Of a DNA stretch of 64,000 bases, positions 43,376 through 52,709 are shown one piece after another. The position numbers and the translations under genes are program-made. The notes below the pieces were generated by a model. That model saw only the letters and a program-made list of their open reading frames with translations, searched no databases and was not told the origin of the DNA. The DNA is taken from assembly GCA_022841915.1 (NCBI GenBank), contig JALHQN010000003.1:310001-374000 (forward strand). The letters are read 5' to 3'. The number at the start of each line of letters is the position of its first letter. Positions within the stretch are counted from its first letter, which is position 1. The DNA is from Burkholderiales bacterium (GTDB taxonomy: Bacteria > Pseudomonadota > Gammaproteobacteria > Burkholderiales > WYBJ01).

Positions 43376-44488
43376 ATGAAAGCAACGATCGAGCGAGTGG
43401 AAGTATTCGGTGTCGAGGTGCCGCTCAACGGCACCTTTACGAGTGCAGGCGTCTCGAAACAGGCGATGAAATGCTGCGTCATTCGCTTGACCGCTTCGGA
43501 CGGCACCATCGGCATAAGCAGCATCGAGCCCTCTGCGACGGCGAAATCGCCGGGCACCGCCCCCGAATTGCTGGTCGCTTTGCGCGATCGCATCGCCCCG
43601 GCGATGATCGGCCAGGATCCTCGGAACATTCATCAGATCATCGCTAAGCTCGATGCGCTGGTACCGACGCAGCCTGGTGCCGGCGCCGGCATGGAAATGG
43701 CCTGCATCGAACTGGCCTCGCAGCTCTACGGCGTTTCGATGGCGACCTACCTGGGTGGGGCCAAAGACACCACGGTGCAGTTCAACGGCTGGGTCGGCAT
43801 GTTGCCGCCGGAGGAGGCTGCGGCCGAAGCGGTCCGCTGGCTCAAGGCAGGCTTCAAGTCGACCAAGGTCAAGGTGGGTGGCGGCGTGCAGGCCGATGCC
43901 GATCGCGTTGCAGCTGTCCGCGCCGCAGTCGGCAGTGCCATGCAGATCCGTATCGACGCCAACGCGCTCTACGATGCCGACACGTCGCTCCAACTCGCCA
44001 AGCTGGTGAAGCCCTACGATCTGCAGCTTTTCGAGCAGCCGACTGCGAAGGGCGATATCGAGGGGCTCGCGCGCGTGCGCAGGCAGGCGGGTATACCGAT
44101 CATGGCCGACGAGACCATCTGCGATCACGAGAGCCTGGTCGCGGTCATCAAGGCGGACGCCGCCGATTACGTCAAGTTCGGCATCAAGCAGGCCGGCGGC
44201 ATCATGCACGCATCGCGCATGCTGGCCACAGCCGAGGCAGCCGGCATTCCGTGTGTGATCGGGCATGGCTTCGGTCTCGATCCCAGCACGCTGGCCGAGA
44301 TCATGCTGTCGGCCACCTCGAGCAACGTTTTGGCGGGGCTGGAATGTGTGGGGCCGCTGAAGATGACCGACACCGTGACGACGACCCGGCTGGACATCTC
44401 CAACGGCAGCTTCACGCTGCCCGATGTGGTGGGGCTGGGTCTCAAGCTCGACGAAGCCAAGCTGGAACAGTATCGCTTCAAGAAGTAG
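43376..44488 (+). CDS. Mandelate racemase / muconate lactonizing enzyme family
   Basis: 370 residues. K-x-K is present (T-K-V-K-V-G), as are metal ligands in R-I-D-A-N, F-E-Q-P and M-A-D-E-T, and the second Lys in V-K-F-G-I-K-Q-A-G-G. With Lys on both sides of the barrel it follows the MLE subgroup (cycloisomerases, racemases, OSBS) more than the mandelate racemase type. The start follows CTGGAGG. It lies upstream of the alcohol dehydrogenase gene by 30 bases. Confidence 0.93.
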   Translation: MKATIERVEVFGVEVPLNGTFTSAGVSKQAMKCCVIRLTASDGTIGISSIEPSATAKSPGTAPELLVALRDRIAPAMIGQDPRNIHQIIAKLDALVPTQPGAGAGMEMACIELASQLYGVSMATYLGGAKDTTVQFNGWVGMLPPEEAAAEAVRWLKAGFKSTKVKVGGGVQADADRVAAVRAAVGSAMQIRIDANALYDADTSLQLAKLVKPYDLQLFEQPTAKGDIEGLARVRRQAGIPIMADETICDHESLVAVIKADAADYVKFGIKQAGGIMHASRMLATAEAAGIPCVIGHGFGLDPSTLAEIMLSATSSNVLAGLECVGPLKMTDTVTTTRLDISNGSFTLPDVVGLGLKLDEAKLEQYRFKK

Positions 44489-44518
44489 CGGGAGGCGCGG
44501 CACGAGAAGGAGACCAAG

Positions 44519-45688
44519 TTGCGCACTGGCACGCTGGTATTTCAGGCCATCGAGCGAATCGTCTACGGCCGGCCTGCGGCCCAGGCCCTGCGCGAGGAGG
44601 TCGACCGGCTCGGAGCGCGCCGCGTTTTTCTGCTCGTGAGCGGCACGATGAATCGGACCACCGACGAGGTGAGCCGCGTGCGCGAGGCGCTCGCCGATCG
44701 CTATGCGGCATCGTTCGACGCCATGCCGCCGCATACGCCGCGGGACGCCGTCCTCGATGCGGCGAACCGCGCTCGCGAGGCCAAGGCGGATTTGATCGTC
44801 ACCTTCGGCGGCGGCTCATGCACCGATGCGGGCAAGATGGTTCAGATCGCCTTGCGCCACGATATCGTCCGTCACGAGGATTTCGATCGATACCGCGTCG
44901 TGGTGAGGGCCGACGGCAGCCAGACGGTGCCGAGCTTCGAGGCGCCGGCCGTGCGCCAGATCGCCATTCCGACGACCTTGTCCGCCGGCGAATTCAATGC
45001 CACCGCCGGTTGCACCGATCAGCGCGCCCACGTCAAGCACACTTATCGTCATCCCATGATCGTGCCGCGGATCACGATCTTCGATCCCGCGCCCACGGTG
45101 CACACGCCCTTGTGGGTCTGGCTGTCGAGCGGCGTGCGTGCCCTGGATCACGCGACCGAAGGTTTGTGTTCGCAGTTCTCTTCCCCGATCGGCGATGCGA
45201 GTTATGTGCAGGCGCTGTCGCTGTTGAGTCAAGCCTTGCCGCGTGTGAAACAGGACCCGACCGATCTGGAAGCCCGGCTGGACTGTCAGTTGGGCATCTG
45301 GTTGTCGATCGCCGGGCGCCAGGGCGGCGCGCAGATGGGGGCCAGCCATGCCATCGGCCACGTCCTGGGCGGCACCTGCAACGTGCCGCATGGCTACACC
45401 TCGTGCGTCATGCTGCCCGCGGTGTTGCGCTACAACCGGTCGGACAACGCGGAGCGACAGCAGCGGGTGGCTGCGGCGATGGGGCATCCGGGCGAGGATG
45501 CGGCCGACGTGATCGCCGGGCTGCTCGCGCGTCTCGGGCTGCCCGGGCGATTGAGCGAGGTCGGTGTGGGGAAGGAGAGCTTCGAGGCGATCGCCAATCA
45601 CGTCATGCACGATGCCTGGCTGCACACGAATCCACGCAAGATCGACTCGCCCGAGCAGGTGCTGCGCATCCTGGAGGCGGCGGCGTGA
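44519..45688 (+). CDS. Iron-containing alcohol dehydrogenase (maleylacetate-reductase-like)
   Basis: 389 residues from a TTG with AAGGAG seven bases upstream. The NAD-binding F-G-G-G-S-C-T-D-A-G-K and P-T-T-L-S-A-G-E-F motifs and the metal-binding region D-H-A-T-E, G-A-S-H-A-I-G-H and H-G-Y-T-S-C match the group III Fe-ADH family, near maleylacetate reductases. It probably reduces a keto acid or carbonyl in an aromatic or sugar-acid pathway with the preceding enolase-superfamily enzyme. Confidence 0.92.
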   Translation: MRTGTLVFQAIERIVYGRPAAQALREEVDRLGARRVFLLVSGTMNRTTDEVSRVREALADRYAASFDAMPPHTPRDAVLDAANRAREAKADLIVTFGGGSCTDAGKMVQIALRHDIVRHEDFDRYRVVVRADGSQTVPSFEAPAVRQIAIPTTLSAGEFNATAGCTDQRAHVKHTYRHPMIVPRITIFDPAPTVHTPLWVWLSSGVRALDHATEGLCSQFSSPIGDASYVQALSLLSQALPRVKQDPTDLEARLDCQLGIWLSIAGRQGGAQMGASHAIGHVLGGTCNVPHGYTSCVMLPAVLRYNRSDNAERQQRVAAAMGHPGEDAADVIAGLLARLGLPGRLSEVGVGKESFEAIANHVMHDAWLHTNPRKIDSPEQVLRILEAAA

Positions 45689-45712
45689 GGTCGCGCGGGT
45701 CGGCCCGCTGAC

Positions 45713-46414
45713 TCAAGGCTTCTTGCTGGCCTCGTAGCGTGCCCTGGTGGCCTCGTCCATGGGGTAGAGGCCCGGCAGCGCCGCGCCGCCAAGCACCTCG
45801 TCCATGATCCAGGTTTCCATGTTTTCCTGTTCAGGAGCGGCAGCGGCGACCTCTTCGACCAGGGCTTGAGGAATGACGACCGCGCCATCGTCATCGACCA
45901 CGATGATGTCATCAGGGAACACCGCCACGCCCCCGCAACCGATCGGTTGCTGCCAGGCAACGAAGGTGAGCGCGCCCACGGCCGGCGGCGCGGCCGCACC
46001 CTGACACCACACAGGCAGGCCGGTGTCGCGCACGCCGGCGATATCGCGCACGACGCCGTCGGTGACCAGGCCCGCGACATCGCGTTTCTTCATGCGAGCG
46101 ACCAGGATATCGCCGAAGATGCCGGCATCCGTGATGCCCATCGCATCGGCGACTGCAATGCATCCGGCGGGCATCGCTTCGATCGCGGTGCGTGTCGAGA
46201 TCGGGGCTGACCACGATGCCGGGGTGGCCAGATCTTCTCGGGCAGGCACGAAGCGCAGGGTGAATGCGGGACCGACGAGCCGACCCTGCCCGGACGCGAT
46301 GGGGCGCGTCCCGCGCATCCAGACGTTGCGCAAGCCCTTCTTCAGCAGGATCGTGGTGATGGTGGCCGTCGATACCCGGGCGAGGCTGGCTGCAATGTCA
46401 TTGTTCAGGGGCAT
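45713..46414 (-). CDS. RraA-like / HMG-aldolase family protein
   Basis: 233 residues. The R-D-V-A-G-L-V-T-D-G-V-V-R-D segment, G-D-I-L-V-A, and V-F-P-D-D-I-I-V-V-D-D-D-G are typical of the family containing 4-hydroxy-4-methyl-2-oxoglutarate aldolase and RraA. The D/G-x-x-R residues of the aldolase site are present. It is convergent with the alcohol dehydrogenase gene and most likely an aldolase or decarboxylase for an oxo-acid. Confidence 0.88.
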   Translation of the reverse strand: MPLNNDIAASLARVSTATITTILLKKGLRNVWMRGTRPIASGQGRLVGPAFTLRFVPAREDLATPASWSAPISTRTAIEAMPAGCIAVADAMGITDAGIFGDILVARMKKRDVAGLVTDGVVRDIAGVRDTGLPVWCQGAAAPPAVGALTFVAWQQPIGCGGVAVFPDDIIVVDDDGAVVIPQALVEEVAAAAPEQENMETWIMDEVLGGAALPGLYPMDEATRARYEASKKP

Positions 46415-46563
46415 GGCGCTATCGAAGTGGATGGGTGGATGGAGTGAAGAAGCAACCGGGCAGCGAGCACCCGCATCACTTCGAGCGTGCGATGGCTTGC
46501 CTCAGTATTTCGCCTTTGTCAGCGCAGGTCAATGCGGCTCGCGTATCCTCTCCGGACGCTCTT

Positions 46564-46986
46564 CTAGATCGGGAGCAATTCGCCGTTCACGATCCATGAC
46601 GTCCCGAACCGGTCGACCAGCATGCCCCAGGACTTGGCCCAGAACGCCGGCTGCATCGGCATGGTGATCTGTCCGCCTTCGACCAGAGCGTTGAATGCCT
46701 GCTCGGCCTGCGCGATGGAATCGTAGTTGAGCGCGAGCGACACGCCTTTGATGCCCTCGTAGGGCATGCTCCCCGGGCAGTCGCCGGCCATGAGCACGCC
46801 GCCGCCGGGTAGAGCGAGGCGCGCATGCAGGATGCGATCGTGCGTCTCGGGTGGGCAGTGCGCCGCGATCGGCGATGCGCCGTTGGTCATCAGCACTTCG
46901 AGTTTGCCGTCGAGCGCATGTTCGTAGAAGCGCATGGCTTCGGCGCAGTTGCCGTCGAAGCCGAGGTAGGCGATCGGATGGGGCAT
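46564..46986 (-). CDS. VOC family protein (PhnB/YjdN-like)
   Basis: 140 residues. Y-L-G-F-D-G-N-C-A-E-A-M-R-F-Y and the C-terminal W-G-M-L-V-D-R-F-G-T-S-W-I-V-N are the family signature. AAGGAG lies seven bases before the ATG at 46986; the ATG two codons earlier is too close. The 149-base gap to the RraA-like gene shows nothing clear. The specific function is unknown. Confidence 0.9.
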   Translation of the reverse strand: MPHPIAYLGFDGNCAEAMRFYEHALDGKLEVLMTNGASPIAAHCPPETHDRILHARLALPGGGVLMAGDCPGSMPYEGIKGVSLALNYDSIAQAEQAFNALVEGGQITMPMQPAFWAKSWGMLVDRFGTSWIVNGELLPI

Positions 46987-47122
46987 GGTCATGCTCCTTG
47001 AGCGGGCTCGAGAAGGCCTGCGCCGCTAAGCGATGCGTTGCAGGGGCGGTTGGTTGCGAGCTAGTCGAACCACACCGCGCCGAATCGACAGGCCCCCCGC
47101 GCTTCTGACACCCGATCCCGCG

Positions 47123-47536
47123 TCAGGCCAACGAGCGCGGCACGAAGTAGGGCAAGGTCGCCACGGGGTCGACATCCTCCCAGGCAACTTCGACCGGCAT
47201 GCCGATGCGGACCTCTTCCGGGGTGCAGCCGGCGATGTTGGTCATGAGGTGCGGGCCCTCCTCCAGCGCGACGATCGCGACCACGTAAGGAACGCGGGCC
47301 TTGAACGCCGGGCTGGGCGGACGGTGCACGACGGTGAACGAGTAGACGCTGCCGCGACCGCAGGCTTCGATCCAGGCGAGCCGGGCCGACCCGCAGTGCG
47401 GACAGACCGTGCGCGGATAGAAGTGCACCTGCCCGCAATCCTCGCAGCGAGGCAGACGCAGTTCGTGGCGGCGAGTGCCTTCCCAATAGGGCGCGGTGCC
47501 CGGATCGGGCGTGGGCAGGGGACGTTCATCGCTCAT
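47123..47536 (-). CDS. Zn-ribbon / OB-fold (DUF35-type) acyl-CoA-associated protein
   Basis: 137 residues. A four-cysteine rubredoxin-like zinc ribbon (C-E-D-C-G and C-P-H-C-G) is followed by an OB fold with G-S-V-Y-S-F-T-V-V-H. These proteins partner with thiolases and help acyl-CoA handling. The start overlaps the stop of the thiolase gene by four bases (ATGA), which strengthens that pairing. Confidence 0.9.
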   Translation of the reverse strand: MSDERPLPTPDPGTAPYWEGTRRHELRLPRCEDCGQVHFYPRTVCPHCGSARLAWIEACGRGSVYSFTVVHRPPSPAFKARVPYVVAIVALEEGPHLMTNIAGCTPEEVRIGMPVEVAWEDVDPVATLPYFVPRSLA

Positions 47537-48720
47537 GCCTGTGCTCCGTTCGTCACGGTATCGGCTGCACCCAGAATCAGGGTGCAATGGATTGCGATCG
47601 CCCCGCCGTTGCCATGCGCGAGGGCGACCTTGGCGCCGGAGACCTGTCGCTCGCCGGCCTCTGCGCGCAGTTGCCGCACGGCTTCGAGCACATGGAAGAA
47701 ACCGCCGCCCAGTCCCGGATGTCCGGCAGACAGCAATCCGCCATGGGTCGTCGTCGGCAGGCTGCCCGACAGCCCGATGTGCCCGTCGGCGACGAAGCGG
47801 CCGCCTTCGCCCTTGGGGCAGAAGCCCAGGTCTTCGAGTTCCACGATCACCGTGATGGTGAAGCAGTCGTACAACTCGGCCACATCGATGTCGGCCGGGG
47901 TCAACCTGGCCGAGGCGAACGCGGCTCGACCGGAATCGACCGCGCCCGAGCGAGTGAGGTTTCGATACTCGCCGACATGGCTATGGCTCAAGCCGTAGCC
48001 CTGTCCGAGCAGATGCACCGGAGGCTTGCGCAAGGCCCTCGCACGCTCCGGCGTGGTGACGATGGCTGCGGCGGCACCATCGGAGACCAGCGCACAGTCG
48101 AGCAGTTTGAGCGGCGAAGTGATCATGCGCGACGACATCACCGTTTCCACCGTGAGGGGATCGCGCATGTGCGCATTGGGATTGAGACTCGCGTGCTTGC
48201 GCATCGTCACTGCCACCTGCGCCATCTGCTGCGCGGTGGTGCCGTACTCGTGCATGTGCCGCTGTGCGATCAGGGCATACAGCGAGGGGATGAGCGGGCC
48301 GTACGGCACCTCGAACTGCGCGTGGGTGCCGCCGCTTTCGGCCATCGCCTGGATGGCGGTCGAGCGCGACTTGTTGGACAGCAGGTTCTGTCCGGCGACG
48401 CAAAGCACCGTGGTGCATTGGCCGCTTGCGACCGCCATCGCGGCGTGATGGATCATCGCGGCGCCACTGGCGCCGGCGAGGTCCAAGGTCGAGAGATACG
48501 AGGGGCGCACGCCCAAGTGCGAGGCCACCACGCCGCAGGGCATGCCCCAGTTCGCGACGCGCACGGGTGTGGTGATGAGTCCGTCGATGTCGCTCAGTTT
48601 CAGCCCGGCATCGAGCAGCGCGGCACGGGCGGCATCGGACTGCAGTTGCAGCGCGCTGCGATCCGGCACCAAGCCTAGTCTGCTTTCTCCGATGCCGGCA
48701 ATGGCAGCGGTGCTCTTCAT
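47533..48720 (-). CDS. Thiolase-family protein (SCP2-type acetyl-CoA acetyltransferase-like)
   Basis: 395 residues. I-A-G-I-G-E-S-R at the start, E-L-Y-D-C-F-T-I-T, G-H-P-G-L-G-G, and a C-terminal H-G-N-G-G-A-I fit the thiolase-like group found with DUF35 proteins. The nucleophilic cysteine of classical thiolases is not obvious (the usual region reads D-L-A-G-A-S-G-A-A), so catalysis may be atypical. Start chosen at the ATG with GGAG upstream, over a TTG two codons earlier. Confidence 0.88.
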   Translation of the reverse strand: MKSTAAIAGIGESRLGLVPDRSALQLQSDAARAALLDAGLKLSDIDGLITTPVRVANWGMPCGVVASHLGVRPSYLSTLDLAGASGAAMIHHAAMAVASGQCTTVLCVAGQNLLSNKSRSTAIQAMAESGGTHAQFEVPYGPLIPSLYALIAQRHMHEYGTTAQQMAQVAVTMRKHASLNPNAHMRDPLTVETVMSSRMITSPLKLLDCALVSDGAAAAIVTTPERARALRKPPVHLLGQGYGLSHSHVGEYRNLTRSGAVDSGRAAFASARLTPADIDVAELYDCFTITVIVELEDLGFCPKGEGGRFVADGHIGLSGSLPTTTHGGLLSAGHPGLGGGFFHVLEAVRQLRAEAGERQVSGAKVALAHGNGGAIAIHCTLILGAADTVTNGAQA

Positions 48721-48759
48721 CGGCAATCTCCGTAAGGGGCCACTGTCGGCTAGCGGCGT

Positions 48760-49776
48760 CTAGCGCACCGGCACCGGCCGGTAGGCGACGCCGTCTTCGA
48801 CGATGCGCTGATCGAGCACGCCGGCGCACGCCGTGACGTTCTTGAGGCTGGGCACCGGCACCCCGGTGAGTTCGGCGATCTCGATGACCGCGTGGCACAA
48901 GGCATCGAGTTCCAGTTGGCGGCCGGCGCGAACGTCGGCCAGCGTCGACGAGGTGGCCGGCACGCGCTTGACCATGTCATGCACGATCTTTTGCGGATCG
49001 GCATCGAGCGGCACGCCGACCGCGGCGGCGACTGCCTTCGCTTCCGAGATCATGGCGATGGCAAGATCGCGCGCCGGCGGATAGGCCGCGATCTGATGCG
49101 CGCCGGCTTGGGTCAGTGCGCACAGCGGATTCCATACGGCGTTCGAGAGCAGCTTGGTCCACTTGGCCTTGCGGATGTCAGCGCTGACCTCGGTCTTCAA
49201 TCCCGCGGGACCGAGATCGGCCGCGATGCTCTCCAGGCGCGACGAGCGACGATTGTCCACCTCGCCGATCACGAGCCGGTCGGTGGCCGCCACCACGTGG
49301 CTGATCGACCCGGGAGCGACCAGATCGCAGGGCTTGAAGATGACCGAGCCGACGAGGGTTTCGTTCGGGAATGCACGCGCGAGCGTGCCTTGCGGATCCA
49401 GGGTCAGCAGGCGCTTGCCCGCATGGGGCGAGTCGAGCCCGTCGAAATACCACCAGGGCAGGCCGTTCTGGACGAAGACGAAGCAGCCGTCCTTGGCGCG
49501 CAACGAGGCGATGTGTTCCGCGCTGGCAGCGATCTGATGCGCCTTCAGCGTCACGTAAACGACGTCGTACGGGCCGCTTTCTTCGCCGGGGAGCACCGCG
49601 TTCACCCGGATGGTGTCCGTGCGCCCGGTTGCGCGCTCGTGGATGATGAGGCCTCGTGAGGCCATGGCCTCACGATGCGCGCCACGCGTGACGACCGTCA
49701 CCGGGTGTCCCGCTGCGCTCAGCAGGCCGCCGATCAATCCGCCGATCGCGCCGGCGCCATAGACGAGGTACCGCAT
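48760..49776 (-). CDS. Ketopantoate-reductase-like (ApbA/PanE) family dehydrogenase
   Basis: 338 residues. V-Y-G-A-G-A-I-G-G (Rossmann), V-T-L-K-A-H-Q, V-Q-N-G-L-P and the helix with K-W-T-K-L-L-S-N-A-V-W-N-P define the family. As it is not near panB/panC and sits in a catabolic area, it may reduce another 2-oxo acid. It is transcribed as part of the minus-strand set, 39 bases upstream of the thiolase start. Confidence 0.88.
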   Translation of the reverse strand: MRYLVYGAGAIGGLIGGLLSAAGHPVTVVTRGAHREAMASRGLIIHERATGRTDTIRVNAVLPGEESGPYDVVYVTLKAHQIAASAEHIASLRAKDGCFVFVQNGLPWWYFDGLDSPHAGKRLLTLDPQGTLARAFPNETLVGSVIFKPCDLVAPGSISHVVAATDRLVIGEVDNRRSSRLESIAADLGPAGLKTEVSADIRKAKWTKLLSNAVWNPLCALTQAGAHQIAAYPPARDLAIAMISEAKAVAAAVGVPLDADPQKIVHDMVKRVPATSSTLADVRAGRQLELDALCHAVIEIAELTGVPVPSLKNVTACAGVLDQRIVEDGVAYRPVPVR

Positions 49777-49902
49777 AGAGCTGGGTCTCCGATATTCATA
49801 AGTGACAGGTGGGCCGGTGCGGGCGCTGCCTTGCGGGTGTCGGCAGAAGCTGGCCAGAACGCCGGCATGATCCCGCAGCCGCTGCGCACGACGTCTGCGC
49901 GC

Positions 49903-52029
49903 CTACGCCATGGCAGCCATGATGCGCTCTCGCGTCAACGGCAACTCGCGCACGCGTACGCCGACGGCATTGTGCAGGGCATTGACGATCGCCGCGCCGG
50001 TGGGTCCCTGAGCGCCTTCACCCGCGCCCTTGGATGTTTCGCTCGGACGATCGATCAGCTGCACTTCCACGCGCGGCGCCTCGGCGAAAGTGAGGATCGG
50101 ATAGGTATCCCAGCCCAGCGAGGTGACGAAGTTGTCGTCGAAGCGCACGGCCTCCTTCAATGTCCAACTGGTCGCCTGCAGCACACCGCCTTCGATCTGG
50201 TTGATGGCGCCGTTCGGGTTCACCACGCGGCCGATATCGACGGCCGCCCAGGCCTTCACCACGCGCAACTCCTGTTCGAGGACGACTTCGGCGATCACCG
50301 CGCAGTACGATCCGAGATTCTTGTACTTGCAAAAGCCGATGCCGCGGCCTCGCGTGCCGTCGCCCTTTTCGCCGGATTTCCAGTCGGCCATCTGCGCGAC
50401 GCGCTCGATCACGGCGCGCGCGCGCGCATCCTTGAGATGACGCAACCGAAACTCGACCGGATCGGCGCCGCAGGCGATGGCGAGTTCGTCGAGCATCGAC
50501 TCGATGGCGAACACGTTGGCGAACCCGCCGAGCGCGCGCAAGGCCGAGATGCGCAACGGGGTGTCCATGATGAGATGGCGCGCCACCTTCTGGTTCGGGA
50601 ACTCGTAGAGTGGGATGGCGTTGCGATGACTGGCCCCGGCGGGCAAGGGGCTGTCTATGGGCGGCGACACCGGCACCGGATCGGCCATGTGCGGTGCAGC
50701 GATCAGTGTGGATCCGGGACCGCGCCCCGACCGATTGCTATGCGGATTGCTCCAGGTTTCATGCGTCCAGTCGACGATGTTGCCTTGCGCGTCGGTGGAG
50801 GCCTTGAGTTTCATCACCATGGCCGGACCGAAGGGCTCCCAACCGGATTCGTCCGCGCGCATCCATTGCACTCTCACCGGACGCGGGCTCACCGCACGGG
50901 CGAGCAATGCGGCGTCCAGGGCAACATCGTCGGCACCGTTGTGGCCGTAGCATCCCGAGCCGTCGGCATGATGCACGACGATGCGATCGGCGGGCACCCG
51001 CAGGCACTTCACCATGTCGCCGCGCAGCGGATAGATGCCCTGGCTGTGGCTCCATAGCTCGTAGCGCTCGCCGTCGTAACGTGCAATCGCGCACGAGGGA
51101 CCGATCGAGGCATGCGCGATGTACGGTTTGCGATAAGTGGCTTCGAGCGTGGTGTGCGTGCGCGCCTTGGCTTTCTCGTCCTTCTTGTCGCTGATGACCG
51201 CCGTTTCGACCGGGCGACTGGTCAGGTAGTCGTAGATCTGCGCTTCGTGCGGCAGTTGGCGTGGCGCATCCCAACGGCAGGCCTGCGCGAGCACGGCGGC
51301 GGCCTTGATCGCCTGCTCCTCGCGCTCGGCGACCACGCCGAGGAAGTCGCCATCGCGAACGACGGCGATCACACCCGGCAGAGCCCGCACGCCGGCATCG
51401 TCCAGGGATAGGAGCTTCGCGGCGTAGTTCGGCGGGCGCACGATGCGACCATGCGCGAGTCCGGGCAAAGCCATGTCCTGGATATAGGCCGGCTCGCCGA
51501 AGATCTTGGCGGGCAGGTCGATGCGTTGCGCATAGCGCCCGACGATGGTGAGATCCGCTGCCTGCTTCGGCGGCACCTGGGCGCTCGCCTCGCGCACGAG
51601 GTCGACCTCGGCGGCGAGATCCCAGTAGCTCGTGCGTTTGCCGTCGACGTGGAACACGCCCTCGCTCACCTGCAGCTTCTCGATCGAGGCTGCCAGCGCT
51701 CGCGCCGCAGCTTGCATGAAGAGGGCACGGACTTCGGCGCATACGTAGCGCAATGCTTCGCCCGACTCTTCCACCGAGCGGCTGCCGCTGGTCATGCCTT
51801 CGTTCGGATTCGATTCGGTGTTCGCCGTGACGATCCTCACCTGGTGCAGTTCGACATCGAGTTCGTCGGCGGCGATCTGGGCCAGTGCGGTGAGTATGCC
51901 TTGGCCGATCTCGACCTTGCCGACTCGAACGGCGACGGTGCCGTCGTCGTTGATCCGAATCCAGCGAGCGAGCGACCGATTGGCGTTGAGGCTGCCCGGC
52001 AGTACGGGCTTGTCGGCCGCTGTGCTCAT
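49903..52029 (-). CDS. Xanthine dehydrogenase family, molybdopterin-binding subunit
   Basis: 708 residues. The substrate and Moco domains are recognised by K-V-E-I-G-Q-G-I-L-T-A-L, G-Y/C-Y-G-H-N-G-A-D-D-V-A-L-D, the R-A-L-G-G-F-A-N stretch and the catalytic Glu region G-A-G-E-G-A-Q-G-P. It resembles isoquinoline 1-oxidoreductase/aldehyde oxidase large subunits. The start overlaps the stop of the iron-sulfur subunit gene (ATGA). No FAD subunit or Moco maturase is nearby. Confidence 0.92.
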   Translation of the reverse strand: MSTAADKPVLPGSLNANRSLARWIRINDDGTVAVRVGKVEIGQGILTALAQIAADELDVELHQVRIVTANTESNPNEGMTSGSRSVEESGEALRYVCAEVRALFMQAAARALAASIEKLQVSEGVFHVDGKRTSYWDLAAEVDLVREASAQVPPKQAADLTIVGRYAQRIDLPAKIFGEPAYIQDMALPGLAHGRIVRPPNYAAKLLSLDDAGVRALPGVIAVVRDGDFLGVVAEREEQAIKAAAVLAQACRWDAPRQLPHEAQIYDYLTSRPVETAVISDKKDEKAKARTHTTLEATYRKPYIAHASIGPSCAIARYDGERYELWSHSQGIYPLRGDMVKCLRVPADRIVVHHADGSGCYGHNGADDVALDAALLARAVSPRPVRVQWMRADESGWEPFGPAMVMKLKASTDAQGNIVDWTHETWSNPHSNRSGRGPGSTLIAAPHMADPVPVSPPIDSPLPAGASHRNAIPLYEFPNQKVARHLIMDTPLRISALRALGGFANVFAIESMLDELAIACGADPVEFRLRHLKDARARAVIERVAQMADWKSGEKGDGTRGRGIGFCKYKNLGSYCAVIAEVVLEQELRVVKAWAAVDIGRVVNPNGAINQIEGGVLQATSWTLKEAVRFDDNFVTSLGWDTYPILTFAEAPRVEVQLIDRPSETSKGAGEGAQGPTGAAIVNALHNAVGVRVRELPLTRERIMAAMA

Positions 52030-52502
52030 CGCTTGCCTCCCATCGCCTGGGCGGCCCGATGGATGGCGCGGCGAATCCGGTTGTGCGAACCGCACCGGCA
52101 CAGGTGGCGTTCGAGCGCCTGATCGATGTCCCGGTCGCTCGGCTCGGGGTTGCGGTCGAGCAAGGCTTTCGATGCCATGAGGATGCCGGTGATGCAGTAG
52201 CCGCATTGGGCGGCCTGCTCGTCGAGAAAGGCCTGCTGCAGCGGATGCGGCTGCGCCCGGGTGCCGATGCCCTCGACTGTGGTGATCGACTTGCCGGCCA
52301 CCGCCCAGAGCGGTGTATCGCAGGATTGGATGTCCTTGCCGTCCATGAGGACGGTGCATGCGCCGCATTGGCCCGTGCCGCAGCCGTAACGCGCACCCTT
52401 GAGATCGAGATCGTTGCGCAGGATGTAGAGCAGCGGCGTATCCGGCTCGGCCTCCACGGCGCAGACCTTTCCGTTGACATCAAGCTCGAAGCGTTCGGGC
52501 AT
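52026..52502 (-). CDS. (2Fe-2S) subunit of the molybdenum hydroxylase
   Basis: 158 residues. The plant-type ferredoxin domain has G-C-G-T-G-Q-C-G-A-C-T-V and a fourth cysteine; the second cluster is bound by Q-C-G-Y-C-I-T-G and C-R-C-G-S-H. It passes electrons between the large subunit and an unknown acceptor. The ATG is preceded by GAGGATGGCGAG. Overlaps the large-subunit gene by four bases. Confidence 0.95.
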   Translation of the reverse strand: MPERFELDVNGKVCAVEAEPDTPLLYILRNDLDLKGARYGCGTGQCGACTVLMDGKDIQSCDTPLWAVAGKSITTVEGIGTRAQPHPLQQAFLDEQAAQCGYCITGILMASKALLDRNPEPSDRDIDQALERHLCRCGSHNRIRRAIHRAAQAMGGKR

Positions 52503-52709
52503 CTCGCCATCCTCGCACAATGTTCGCCGACGCGAAGTGAACCGCAGCCCGATGAGCCACCCGGAGCGGATTCACGACCCAGTGCCCCGGATTGTAATCG
52601 GCCTGGCAGGGTTGCGCGGAAATTGCCTGTTCGCGTACTCCCTCGCCAGCCTTCGAACCCGCTTGCCGGCGTGGCGAGAGGGCGATCACCCGGGATCGAT
52701 GCGTAGCGG

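Noticed and set aside
47587-48678. Open plus-strand frame of about 360 codons opposite the thiolase gene
   Set aside because: Low-complexity Arg/Gly/His-rich product with no motif; the minus strand codes a clear thiolase-like protein.
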